Below, piece by piece: positions 33,151-43,625 of a DNA stretch of 64,000 bases. Where the stretch lies: the NCBI GenBank assembly GCA_007922195.1, contig ML682223.1, positions 1,289,896 through 1,353,895 of the forward strand. The letters are read 5' to 3'. The notes under the pieces were generated by a model, which was not told the DNA's origin, did no database searches, and saw only the letters and a program-made list of their open reading frames with translations. Position numbers and translations under genes: made by a program. Numbering within the stretch: the stretch's first letter is position 1; each line of letters opens with the position of its first letter. The DNA is from Podocnemis expansa. Its lineage: Eukaryota > Chordata > Testudines > Podocnemididae.

Positions 33151-33649
33151 CTTTTGGGAGGTTATCAAAAACAGATGGCCATGGGCAGGAGAGTCCCAGT
33201 GAATGCAGATAGACATTGAGCACCTCACTCCATCTGAACATCTCCCTCCAGTCTCCTTATCCCGAACGTAGCTAGTGCAGTTACTCTAGCTGGGATAAAG
33301 AGACAAATGCCAGCAGTCTATATCCTTCAGGGTACATGCTGATCAGTGAAAGGTGGCCAGGAGCGTGTACTGTACCATGACAGGATAGTGCACCCTGAGG
33401 GGTTTATGACTAAACTGGAACAATCTGTATGGCTCTCTGTGAAAAGGAGGGTACCAGAAGGGCAGAGCTATTACCCAGGGTGGAAATCCTACGTTTGAAA
33501 CAAGGATGTGGAAGTGTCTGTCCACATGCACATCATGGTCCCGTGGATTCAGCCAGGGACTTATCAGACAGCAGTAGGAGCAGATGCTTAGATTCATGAC
33601 ATCCAGTAGGAGCACAGAAAGCCTGCCAGATAAATGAACACATCTAAGT

Positions 33650-34717
33650 CAGTGGTTCCCAGTCTTTTTGGCTTGAGGCCCAGAAATATTTCATTTTTTA
33701 CAACTCAGAAGGGCCTTCAGACTATTTACTCGTAAAAGTAGGTATTGATATATGAAACTTTGAGGACCATTAATCACTACATATTTAAAGTAACCATTTT
33801 GAAGTTACTGCATTCATTTATATAGTCATTATTGTACAACTACAAACAGTAAAAATATGTCACATCCTCACAGACAAAGCCTTAATGTAGCTGAGCGGTA
33901 GTCACCACACATGGAAGCACATGGTCTGGTAGCTGACTCATACTGGGCAGCCTCTTCAGTGCTGCCCAGATCAGAAAGCACTGACTTTTTGAGTCCTGTT
34001 TCTGTCAAGCATGGCACATCCTGCCTACTCCAAACCATCCTCTCCCTCACTGCGGCTATGCAGAAGGAGTTCATTGAGGAAACTGCCTCCTCACTGATCT
34101 CCTATCTAGCTGGCTGTATCAGGGGAATTTATGTGTCCCTTAACCTGTCTGTTCCACCTGGCTCACTTTGCAGTGGATCCCTTCAGCAGGGTGGGGACAG
34201 AAGATCGATTCTCCAATCCTTCTGGCTCTAGAAGGGATTGCATTTCTTAAGGAGCCAGACAGATCACTTTGCCATGCTTCCTGTTGGAGCCAGAGAACGG
34301 GAGCTGTGATTTCCTTTCCCTTTAGTGTAGAAAAGAGCCTGAACTGATCTTTTCTAAAGGGTAGCCATGCTAGTCTAGTTCAGCAAAGAAACAAGGAGTT
34401 CTGTGGCACTTTTAAACAGTAAAAAAAATATTTATCCCATTAGATTTCTTGGGAGATAATCTCAGTTCTTCAAATGTCTGATTAAGTGGGATTTTCTCTC
34501 ACGAAAGCTCACGTGATAAATAAATTTGTTAGTCCTTAAAAGTGCCACAGGACTCCTTGCTTGTTTTGCTGAACTGCCTATGTAGCCCAGTGGCATTGTG
34601 GTCTGGCAGGGTTTTTAGGCAGTGGCTCCTTCTGCACCATAAGCGGGGAGCTGTTGGCCACTTTAAAAGCTGCCATGGGCAACTTTTGACCCACAGGCTA
34701 CAGGTTGGAAACCACTG
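33650..34717. mobile_element. Ancestral hAT-type element, copy C
   Basis: Starts CAGTGGTTCCCAGTCTTTTT and ends GGTTGGAAACCACTG at the same flank as in copies A, B and D (left flank CATCTAAGT). It carries a head-to-head pair of PLE tails at 34353-34577. Confidence 0.8.
34353..34577. mobile_element. Inverted pair of PLE tails
   Basis: 34353-34466 is a PLE tail in minus orientation (AAAGGGTAGCCATGCTAGTC to TTCTTGGGAGATAATC), and 34467-34577 is the same tail in plus orientation (TCTGATTAAGTGGG, CTCAC, GAAAGCTCACGTGATAAATA, GTGCCACAGGACTCC). The two meet near the hammerhead-like region. In the plus arm the core is CTGATTA, with one conserved base changed. The minus arm is more decayed. Confidence 0.7.
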
Positions 34718-37700
34718 GCTGTCTTAGGTCTTCTTTTCTCCCTGGGATTTTAGCAGTCCAGGATGATTCTTGCAAGGTTGAAAGACTCAATTTGTTCTCT
34801 CCATCTAAGCCTCTGTTATCAGGGAATCATTTTTTCACACCCAGGGGAGGTTCTTACACTGAAATTCTCCAAGGTCTAATTTTGGCTTTTCCCACTGGCC
34901 ACAAAGCTCCGAGAATTGTCCAGGAGCCCTGCCCAATTTGAGGGTCTACAGGGAATGTAAATAGGAATAATACAATTCTCTGTCCAGCAGTGTGAGTGTC
35001 AGATGTGAGGTTTATTCAGACTGCAGGAAGATTTAGATTCAGGTGAGTTGCCTGTTTCAGGAATAAAGAAGTGCTAAGGACTCAGGATGGGTTTAAATCA
35101 AGAACAGCCTGGGCAAGAAATCCTAAGCACACAGGCTTGAACTGTTTGTTCTCATGAAAAGCACTAAAGGATTTATCTTTTGGAACTAAAAGAAAATGTA
35201 AATAGTTTAGAAAAATGTTTGGTTTCAAGATAAATTCCTTGTGTGTGACATTGTTATTTAGGTGTCTCAGTATCTACTTTTTTTTCCCCCATTGATCTGT
35301 ATCCCTATTTCTGGATTGTCCAAAGTTTCCAAAATCAGTAACTTTATTGCCATGCTAAAAGGTTTTGTCAAAGCCTCTGCAGTGGGTATGTGTGACACAA
35401 GATAATTCACAACAAAAATGGGTCACACGATTTTTATGCATAGCCAGATTCGACTGGCACACTGTACCTTCAATGGATCACTCTAGATTAAGACTAGCAT
35501 CACTGATAAAAAATCAGAGCCCCTGAATTTTGAAATCCCCATTATTCATGTCTTGTTTGTGAACATCCTATAAACTGGGCATCTTCCTTCAGACTCTTTC
35601 AGCACCACAAAAGAGCAGCTTTCCATCTTCTTGGGCCAGAAGATGTGATTTTCACTGCAGGGATCTGAAGTTCCAAACTAAAGGTAAAATCTTGGTCTCA
35701 TTAAGATCAGTGGATATCCCCATCAAAGTCAGTATTTCATCCTATATCCACATTTAGGAGCTTAGATAAATTGCCTCATTTTCACCAGCCATGAGGCTCT
35801 AGTGACTTTAATTGGAGTCATCCAGTCACCTCTGGGTTTCAGTGATCTCAGGTGGACCAGAGAACTGAAAGGGAAATAACTGAAATCCTAAACTCCTAGC
35901 TTAAGCTTAAAACAATTAAGGAAAAAAAATAATAGAGGGTGCTGAGGAGGAGGTTTCTGCTCTTTCAAATTCTCCACATTTCTGGTTCTGTAGAGGATAA
36001 GATGTACCACAATGCAGTAAAAATGAAAGGATTTTTTCTAGCTTGCAGGAAACCACACAATGTTGACAGTCTCATTGGGGGAGGTTCAGTAATGCACGGT
36101 TTGTGGGAAGAGGGGCTGTTATATGAAGTCTACAAATGGGAATGGCACTGTGTCTTTAAACAGGGCAAACCAGAGAAAGGAAATCCTGCTTAAGTCACAC
36201 ACCAAATATATGTACCAAGGACTCCTCGATCTCAAACAGCAGGGAGTGCCTTAGATTGTAATGCAAGAATCTGTTAAGATCCTCAGTCACTTACACCAAT
36301 GAATTCCTCTCCCCCCCACCTCCTGTTTTTTCTCTGGTTTTGTTATATATTTTCACCAATCACTTTTTAATAGAATGACAAGATGATTTTTAAACCAATC
36401 CTAACACCGTATAACCTAATTCTTTATGGAATCATACCCCACCACCTTAACTGAATTCAATTATTTATGAGACAGAAATGCTCAAAGAACCAGATAGAGC
36501 TTATCAAATCAGAGGGTACCACAAGAGCCAAGCAATTCAATGTATATGTTCTTTAACCATAATTGTTAACAACTATTTAAAAGCCAGAATGCTATTAAAT
36601 CAAATTGTTTATAAGGATAATAGGGTCTTATCTTTACCTGGAGTTTGCCTTTTAGAAAGATTTGTGTTACACTGTGTTAATTTAAGTTGTCTGGAATGTG
36701 CGGATGTGACCATTCACTTCCTATTTTATGGCTGCCCTTAGTTGGCTTAGACAAAGGCCTCAAACTGTCACAGTGAGAGAAGGTCTGTAGACAAGCATCC
36801 CTTGGTTGATTCAGTGTTTTGATACCTCTGTAACTAGCTAAATAGTAATCACATACTTAAAAATCATAGGATCACAGGTGGTTTCAAGCAAGCCTAAATA
36901 TGCATATTCTAACAGCAGATTTCCACAATTCCAACAGTACATTGGGCACTGGGGTCTTCTCCATCCTCCCAACCTACTAGTGGCTCCCTACTCAGCCTTG
37001 GTTCCAGGCCACCTCAGGCTCCCCACAATCCTTCCTCTCCAAGCGTGAGGTGCCCTGCTCATAACTGCTCCCTCGATCACCAGGGGAGCATTAACAATTT
37101 CTCTCTACTGAGGAACATCACAGATGGACTGGGAGATGTGAAAACACCTGAAAAGATGATCTCCTAACACACCACAGAGGGTTTTGGGGACTGCTACACA
37201 GGGTCAGGGGGCAAGCTGAGAAGGTTGCACATTCTCTACTGAGAGTTGGCAATTCTCGGACATGGAAGTTCCTGGTAAAAACAGCCGCCATGTGCAGGAG
37301 CCTCTGGCCACTGTTTGACACAGTGAGCCACTCGGACACGGACCCTAAACAAGAACTCCCTGGGATTATTTGTTAGCCAACACAATTTGCCATTAAAGGG
37401 AACAGTTGCAGAAACATTCCTCAGTGCTGTGATTTTAAAGGATTACACTTCTGTATTTCTTATCTTACATTTTCATCACATGCAGGGCTCAAGGGATGTG
37501 TCAGCCATATGAAAATACACTCAGAGGTTTCATTTTATTTTTATTTAATGGCTTCAGTATGATTCAGACATAAGCATGCAGGCACAATGCCTCTAACTGA
37601 AGTCTATATGTGCAACTGAGATGTGTTGCCTGATCCCCAGGTCAGAAGGGACTACTGCAACCACTAGGCTGGCCTGCTGTTTAGCACAGCCCAGAGTCCT

Positions 37701-39219
37701 GCTCCAGAGGAATTCCCAGAACAGAGCTGTTAGAGAAACACCCACACTTTATTTAGAGATTCTTCGTGATTAACAATATTTTATGACTCTTGGTAAATTG
37801 CTGTGGTGGTTAATTGCTCTCAGTGTTTATAAAGTGCACATCCTATGTACAGCCAAAATTCTTATAACTTCTGTTTCCAGCCACTGGATGGTGTTAGCCT
37901 TTATAAGGTAGCCTGAACAGATTATTCAACATTTGTCCCTTGTTTGTTAACTTATACATTTTTATCAAGTGATCCCTTAAATATATCTGGTTACCAACAA
38001 TGTGTTCAGTACAACTGCAGACATTTCCCAGCAGGATTTTCACAAGCACCAAAGGAAGAAAAGTAAAGTAATTTATGTTAACTATACTTGATATTCTCCT
38101 CTTTATCATCCCAGGATCACATTGGGTCTATGGGACACAAAGTCACACTGGGAATTCATGTTTAGTTAATTTTTGCTTCATGCCTTCAAATCTTGTTCTG
38201 AATCACAGCTTTCCATGATAGAGTCCCCCATCCTATAAGCATCACCTACCATGTGTCCTTTAAGCTGAAACGGCACACCTTATTTTCATTGCCTTTGTAT
38301 TGACATGAGTATATTTAAGTACATAGCATAATTTCAATGTATATGGCTAAACCAATCCAGGTTTTGGGCATTTTAGTATGGCTAGTTTTGGGTTTCAAAA
38401 CACTTTTCTGTTAACTGCTGGGCTAATGATATCTTTTCCTTCAATGGTATCAACAAATGACAGCAGAACTGTGTTTAGCTTCTTCTGATAGAAAATTCAC
38501 TCTCACCTAAACAGAACTCAAGTGGACGATAGATGGATCATCCAGCAGTGTGAGGTCTGGGAGAGATTGCTTACTGACATTGTACTAGCTCTATTAGAAA
38601 TTTTTTGCTTCTACCACTTCCCCAACCCCTTCAGCTTGCTATGAATCATTGACCTATCTATGACATTTTGAAACACTGATAGGTATTCCAATCTGAGAAA
38701 GTTAAGCCACTAGGATGCTGATGGGGCTTTCTCTTCATCCCTCTCAGTTAACAAAGCAAAATAAGGAACCCACTGTACTTCTTATATCTCAGGGACAGCA
38801 GAATGCCTTCAGGTATTTTTCTCATCAAAAGAAACAAAGAAGTCCTAAAGTACAAACTCCCATCCTGGCTGTCTGTTTCCATAGGGAAAACTTGGCTTCT
38901 TTCCAACATCGGGATTGCAGCTTGAATCAGGCACAGTCCAGTGTCATTCCAATGATAGCAATAAGTACAGCGGCTGCCAAAGCAGATGATGGTGGGAGAA
39001 CCTAACTGTCATGATGGTGCCACCTTAATGATTATAAGACAGAGTTTGGTTTGTACCTGAGACATGGGGTTGTAAAGGCTTTTTTTTTTTAAATATTAAT
39101 TTATCTGTAACTATTGTAATGGAATGGTAATATCACTCATTCAATGTCCTAAGCCTTTCTGACTGGTCCTTAACTCCGGGCCTCAGCTTCACCTTGTGGC
39201 AGGCATTCCTCTGTCTCAG
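34718..39219. other. Unit C spacer upstream of OR-2, no gene seen
   Basis: Paralogous to 55278-62700 of copy D once its LTRs are removed. It preserves the empty sites for the D-specific LTRs: GTGTCTCAGTATCT near 35263, GATCTCAGGTGGACC near 35844 and TTTTCATTGCCTTTG near 38287. No open frame is conserved between C and D. Confidence 0.6.
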
Positions 39220-39560
39220 TATTCACTGGGTGAAGAAAAAAATAATTTGTCCATCAGTTATGAATTCTCCATGTTTCAATTCAATTAAATGCCCTCCAGG
39301 GCTTATCTTATGAGATAGGGAGAATGTATTTTTAATGCACTCTTTCTGAGTTAGCATTAAACAAATTCTTCTTAAATCCTCCCAATTTTTCTCCTGCTTT
39401 TCAACCTCTCCCTGTGAGAACTTCCCCAAGCCCTTGATCTTTCTTATTGCCTTGCACTGAACCTCTCTAATTCTGCAATATCCTATATGGGAATGGTGCT
39501 TAGTATGACCTAGATGAGTCCAGAGGACAGTGAATATTGACCGAATGCTCTTATGGCGTT
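39220..39560 (-). mobile_element. Possible old CR1-type fragment, antisense
   Basis: The stretch TTGCCTTGCACTGAACCTCTC followed by TAATTCTGCAATATCC resembles the reverse complement of an older CR1 3' region. The reading frames are destroyed. Called on sequence feel only. Confidence 0.3.
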
Positions 39561-39659
39561 GTATTTTCAATATTAGTCTCCATTACACGTGTCCTGAGTC
39601 CCAAACTTTTGCTTAGGTTTCATCCATTCTGGCAATTTGAGCAGGGTTTCATAGTGCTA

Positions 39660-40070
39660 TGGACCCTTAACTTGTGTTGGACAAAGTGGAGAAAGTCGAC
39701 AGAAGAGCAACACGAATGATTAGAAGTCTGGAACACTTGGCTTATGAGGGAAGATTGAAAGGGCCTTTTTTTTTTTTTTTAAGTCTGGAAAAGAGGAGAC
39801 CGAGAGTGGACATGATAACTGTTTTCAACTATTGTAAAGATTATCACAAGCAGCAGGGAGAATTAACAATTCAGAAGTGTCAGGGTGATTAACCATTGGA
39901 GTAAATTACCAAGGCAGGTTGTTAATCTCCAACATTGGAAGGGTTTAACAGCAGGTTAGACAATCACCTGTCAGAGGTGGTTTAAGAGAGCACTTGGTCC
40001 TGCGATGAGTGGAGAGGACAACACATGATAACCTCTCATATTACCTTCCTGTTTACATGGTTCTATGAAT
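39660..40070 (+). mobile_element. CR1 LINE 3' fragment
   Basis: Encodes KVDRRATRMIRSLEHLAYEG then LEKRRPRVDMITVFNYCKDY, the CR1 ORF2 C-terminus, interrupted by a T run at 39768-39781. It ends near TTTACATGGTTCTATGAAT. Not found at the corresponding place in copy D. Confidence 0.75.
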
Positions 40071-40119
40071 AAGTTTGTATAGTAACATTTTAACCTTGTA
40101 TGGTGTTTAAGGAGTTCAA

Positions 40120-40170
40120 GGGTTTTTTTTTGTTTTTGGTTTTTTTTTTTTTTTTTTTGTTGGTTTTTTT
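40120..40170. repeat. T-rich low-complexity run
   Basis: Several T runs with interspersed G (TTTTTTTTGTTTTTGG and similar) about 230 bp upstream of the OR-2 acceptor. Probably slippage-derived. Confidence 0.8.
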
Positions 40171-40396
40171 TCAAGAATAGGCACAACATTTGTACTTACT
40201 GACATCAAAAAAAATCCTTTAAGCCCCTCTCTGGACTTGACTGTGATCCAAATAAAGCAGTATCATAGGCAAACATTGCCACCTCAAGACTCAACTTCCA
40301 TCTCAAGATCATTAGATTACTAATTAATGTTAAATATATATTGTACTTTGTAACCAAGTGTGTTATTATCCTTGTTGTGCTCCTCTTCCTTCACAG

Positions 40397-40440
40397 GAAC
40401 TCTAGGCATTTCAGAGACTGACTGGCACTTTGAACACCGG
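40397..40440 (+). promoter_or_regulatory. 5'UTR stub and 3' splice site of OR-2
   Basis: CTCTTCCTTCACAG ends at 40396 and the exon begins GAACTCTAGGCATTTC. The leader is 44 nt, as for OR-1 and OR-3, and matches the OR-3 leader closely. It is open in frame with the receptor, but the upstream ATG at 40360 lies on the intron side of the acceptor, so the start at 40441 is preferred. Confidence 0.7.
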
Positions 40441-41412
40441 ATGGTGGCTTTCAACTTCACCCCTTCCGGTCCATCAACATTCATCCTAACCGGTGTCCCA
40501 GGACTGGAAGCTGCCTACATCTGGATTTCCATCCCTTTCTTTATGGTCTACCTCATCAGCCTGCTTGGAAATTTCATGATTTTGTTTGTTGTAGTCAAAG
40601 AGCAGAGCCTCCACAAGCCCATGTACTTGCTGTTCTGCATGTCTGCGCTCACAGGAATCATCTTATCAACCTCCATTGTGCCAAAGGCCCTGTGCATATT
40701 TTGGTTTCATTTGAAAGTCATCACGGTAGATGGCTGCTTCACCCAGATATTCTTCCATGATGCGTTTGGTGGTATGCAATCAGCTGTCCTTGTGGCAATG
40801 GCCTTCGATCGCTATGTTGCTGTCTGTGACCCTCTTAGATATGCCACCATCCTCACCAATGAAAGGATTACTCTGTTAGGCCTCCTGGGTTTGATGAGAT
40901 CTGTTCTCTTGATTCTGCCCACGTATGTGCTCCTGCGGACACTTTCATTCTGTGCCAGTCGTGTTATCCCCAATACATACTGTGAGCACATTGCTTTGAT
41001 GAATATGTCTTGTGGGGACACCACAGTCAACAGGATTTACAGCCTGGTGACAACATTTCTGATCATTGGTGTAGACCTGACACTGATTGGCCTGTCCTAT
41101 GGGCTGATACTGAGGGCTGTCCTCAGCCTCTCCTCCAAGAAGGACCACCAAAAAGCCCTCGATACATGTGCAACCCACATCTGTGTTATGGTGATAGCTT
41201 ATTCTACTTTTGTCTTCTCCATGTTGACACACAGTTTTGGTCAGAGCATCCCTGCCCATGTTCACATCCTCTTGGCCAATGTCTATATCCTTACCCCTTC
41301 TATGTTCAACCCTATCATTTATGGGGTAAAAACCAAAGAGATTCGTGACAAAATCGGAAAATACACATCCAGCATGCTATCACTTGGAGACACTGACTTT
41401 AAACCTGCATGA
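40441..41412 (+). CDS. Olfactory receptor, class I (family 52-like), OR-2
   Basis: An intact seven-transmembrane odorant receptor of 323 residues from the ATG at 40441, the Met aligned with OR-1 and OR-3. Motifs are NFT at 5-7, GN at 43-44, HKPMYLLFCMSALTG at 58-72, TM3 Cys99, MAFDRYVAVC at 120-129, loop cysteines 171, 181 and 191, LSY at 218-220, KALDTCATHI at 238-247 and PSMFNPIIYG at 286-295. Two oddities stand out. Residue 72 is Gly where class I receptors normally have the conserved TM2 Asp. The C-terminus is 11 residues longer (LSLGDTDFKPA) because the TGA used by OR-1 and OR-3 reads CTA here. The extension is homologous to the OR-1 3'UTR. Expected at the olfactory neuron membrane. Ligand unknown. 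No frameshift is present and codon use matches the paralogues. Confidence 0.93.
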   Translation: MVAFNFTPSGPSTFILTGVPGLEAAYIWISIPFFMVYLISLLGNFMILFVVVKEQSLHKPMYLLFCMSALTGIILSTSIVPKALCIFWFHLKVITVDGCFTQIFFHDAFGGMQSAVLVAMAFDRYVAVCDPLRYATILTNERITLLGLLGLMRSVLLILPTYVLLRTLSFCASRVIPNTYCEHIALMNMSCGDTTVNRIYSLVTTFLIIGVDLTLIGLSYGLILRAVLSLSSKKDHQKALDTCATHICVMVIAYSTFVFSMLTHSFGQSIPAHVHILLANVYILTPSMFNPIIYGVKTKEIRDKIGKYTSSMLSLGDTDFKPA

Positions 41413-42714
41413 AAAGTGGCAGAAAATATCTCTTTATCCAAGGGACCTCAAACTCTATTTGGCTGAGCTAAGCCAATGTGGAGACTCATATGTTCTCAGC
41501 CCTATTTAAATTAGTACGGTAGTTGCTTTTCAACATTCCTCACTCTTCTCCATTCTTTGACTCTTTTGCACCTCTTTGGTTCCTCTCTGCCATCACAAGG
41601 CATTTGGATTGCATTTGCTTAGATCTATGTGCATTGATCTGTGGGTCAGGGGAGTGCCGAGTGTGGAGAGAGCACCTTGGGGTTGAGGGGGGATCCTTGC
41701 CCTTGCCTGGAGTTGCCAGTTTTTATGGCTCCATGACACAGTGGAAAGGGGTATGTGCAGTCAGGCTGGCATGTGGTGAAATGGTGGGGGAGCAAGGAGC
41801 GGGGTCGTGTATGAGGCGGGGAAGATTTATACAATAACAGGACTGTTTCCCAACTTAGATTGTCTTCTTACTCATATATGAGTAAGTTATTACTGTTGTT
41901 GTTGTTGTTTTGTTGTTTGTTGGCTGGTTGTTTATGGGATTATAGCATTTGAAGGCCGGGGGGCGGGGGGCGATAGGATGCATATATTGCCTATTCTTAA
42001 CTATTGGGGCTTTGCCTCAAAAAGGTTGGGAACCATTTAAATACAGTAACCACCAACCTCCTTGAAATGAACAGCTTTATTAGCAAACAGAAAAAGGCAT
42101 GACAGACAATCTTTTAAAATAATGAGAAACTGTCTCCTGCCTGCAGTCATCTAGCTCACACATCACTATAGATTAAGCCAGATAGCCTTTCCTCTGGAGG
42201 AAAAAGAACAGAACAAGCCCAAGGAAAGCAGGAAGATCTTGGGACCAAACCCCATTTCTTTGTGTTCCTGAGGGAGCATCATCTTATTTTGTTGATCCTT
42301 TTTGAGGAAGCAACATTTTCTCAAAGTGTCTCTGTGTGAGTCTGGACCCAGTGACTGTCATTCTCAGCTTGTGCTGTGATATGGGCTAAGGTGTGAAGCT
42401 GAACTTTGCCCCAAGCCTCCTTTTTCCCAGTCAGACCATGTAAGATAACAAACCTATGCCCCAAACTCTTGGTTTTCACATGGCACTCCTAGACTGCATT
42501 CAGATATCCAGTACCTACACCTCACTGTGGGGAGCAAATTAATATTCACTCCTGAGCACCCTGACATTGGACCCCAACACAAAGATGCTGAAGTCACTAG
42601 GATTTCCAGAAGCCTATTGTCATGGGAGGCTGGTGTAAGAAGAGCCTAACAGCCTGACTCACCTCATCTCAGGGTCTCCTACATCAGGTCATCTGAACTC
42701 CTTGAATGTAATCA
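41413..42714. other. OR-2 3' flank, no gene seen
   Basis: No repeat could be firmly named. It contains a (GTT)n-rich patch at 41894-41925 and a G run (CCGGGGGGCGGGGGGCG) near 41956. The open frame at 41523-41837 shows no recognisable domain. Confidence 0.45.
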
Positions 42715-42865
42715 TACTCCTGTAACCCCTCTGAGGCAGGGCAGGGCTAGTGTCCCCTTGAGCAGGTGCTCAGAGAAGGTCAGTAAAACTATCCACATGA
42801 ACAGGGAATCAAACCCAGCTCTTCTAACCCACAGAGCAGTGTCCAAACTACAGAACCAGCCCCAC
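42715..42865 (-). repeat. tRNA-derived SINE, probably MIR-like, antisense
   Basis: On the minus strand CTCTGTGGGTTAGAAGAGC and GGGTTTGATTCCCTG resemble a region near A and B boxes (GGTTCGAATCC type) at SINE spacing. There is no cloverleaf with paired arms, so it is not a tRNA gene. Confidence 0.4.
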
Positions 42866-43552
42866 CCCCTGGCTGGACCAGCTGGATTCTCTGGGGCCAC
42901 AGAGCTGCTTCTGCCCCACAGAGGGTGAGGAACCAAGGAGTCAGTTTCAGGGGTTTGATTCCCTAGCCTGTCCCATATCATCCTCCTTAGAGTTTAAAGT
43001 AGCTGGGGGCTACTCCCACCATTGAGAATGTCTTCCAAGATGACAACTGGTTCTGGCCAGTCCCTGTGAAGGACTGACACCTAAGCATGTCCCCTTGTGG
43101 CCTGAGGTACCCTACTGGACCCTGCTTTTCCCTCTGAGATCCTGTCAGTGACTGACTCTCAATCTGGCAGACAGAATAAAAGATTCCCTTGTCCTTGGGT
43201 CAATGAATATAGTCCAAAGGAATTGAGGTGACCATAGAATGTCTCCCAGTAAAGACACCTGCAGACACTCATCATAAAACTATGCCCCCCCCATTTCTTG
43301 TTGGGTTGTTGGTGCAGAACCCCCTTCCTCTGATGGTTTAGAAACATTCTTCTGACATCCACCCACAGCTTACTCCTGGCTGTGTGTCTCCCATTTGTTC
43401 ATGTCCAAACAATGTCTTTTAGTTTCAGTAGCTCATTTCCATATCTTTGAGCTCCCTTCCCCGCAAAAGTATTTCCAGAGCAACCAGATATCTTCTCAAA
43501 CTATGCTCCTTTAGGCTAAACAAGCCAAGAACTCTTAGTTTTCTTGTTCCAA
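42866..43552. other. Intergenic, nothing recognised
   Basis: About 690 bp without a recognisable gene. 43490-43545 (CTCCTTTAGGCTAAACAAGCC) resembles the antisense of the CR1 LFSLE block and may be a very short CR1 scrap. Confidence 0.35.
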
Positions 43553-43625
43553 AGGGACAGCCATGTTAATCTAGTTCAGTAAAAGAAACAAGGAGTCCTG
43601 TGGTACTTAAAGACTAACAAATCTT
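43553..43625 (-). mobile_element. PLE tail fragment
   Basis: AAAGGGACAGCCATGTTAATC, then GGAGTCCTGTGGTAC and AAGACTAACAAAT, the complement of a PLE end. It stops before the hammerhead-like core. Confidence 0.65.

Larger units (their letters stand above)
32680..41412 (+). repeat. Segmental duplication unit, copy C (contains OR-2)
   Basis: Aligns with copy D (53850-64000) from GGGCATCCACAATTAAAGG near 32775 through the MIR, the hAT, the AGACTCTTTCAG block, the TTTCCCAGCAGGATTTTC block near 38027 (60970 in D), the GGAAAACTTGGCTTCTTTCC block near 38885 (62601 in D) and the receptor. The D copy is longer, mainly through three solo LTRs. Confidence 0.8.

Noticed and set aside
40360..40440. N-terminal extension of OR-2 to an upstream ATG (27 extra residues), and the same for OR-3 from 62956 (33 residues)
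   Set aside because: A 3' splice site (TTCCTTCACAG) lies between each upstream ATG and the receptor, in the position conserved with OR-1, where the leader has a stop in frame. The shorter starts align across all three paralogues.
42715..42865. Possible tRNA gene (B-box-like GGTTTGATTCC)
   Set aside because: No acceptor stem or cloverleaf pairing. The context is SINE-like.
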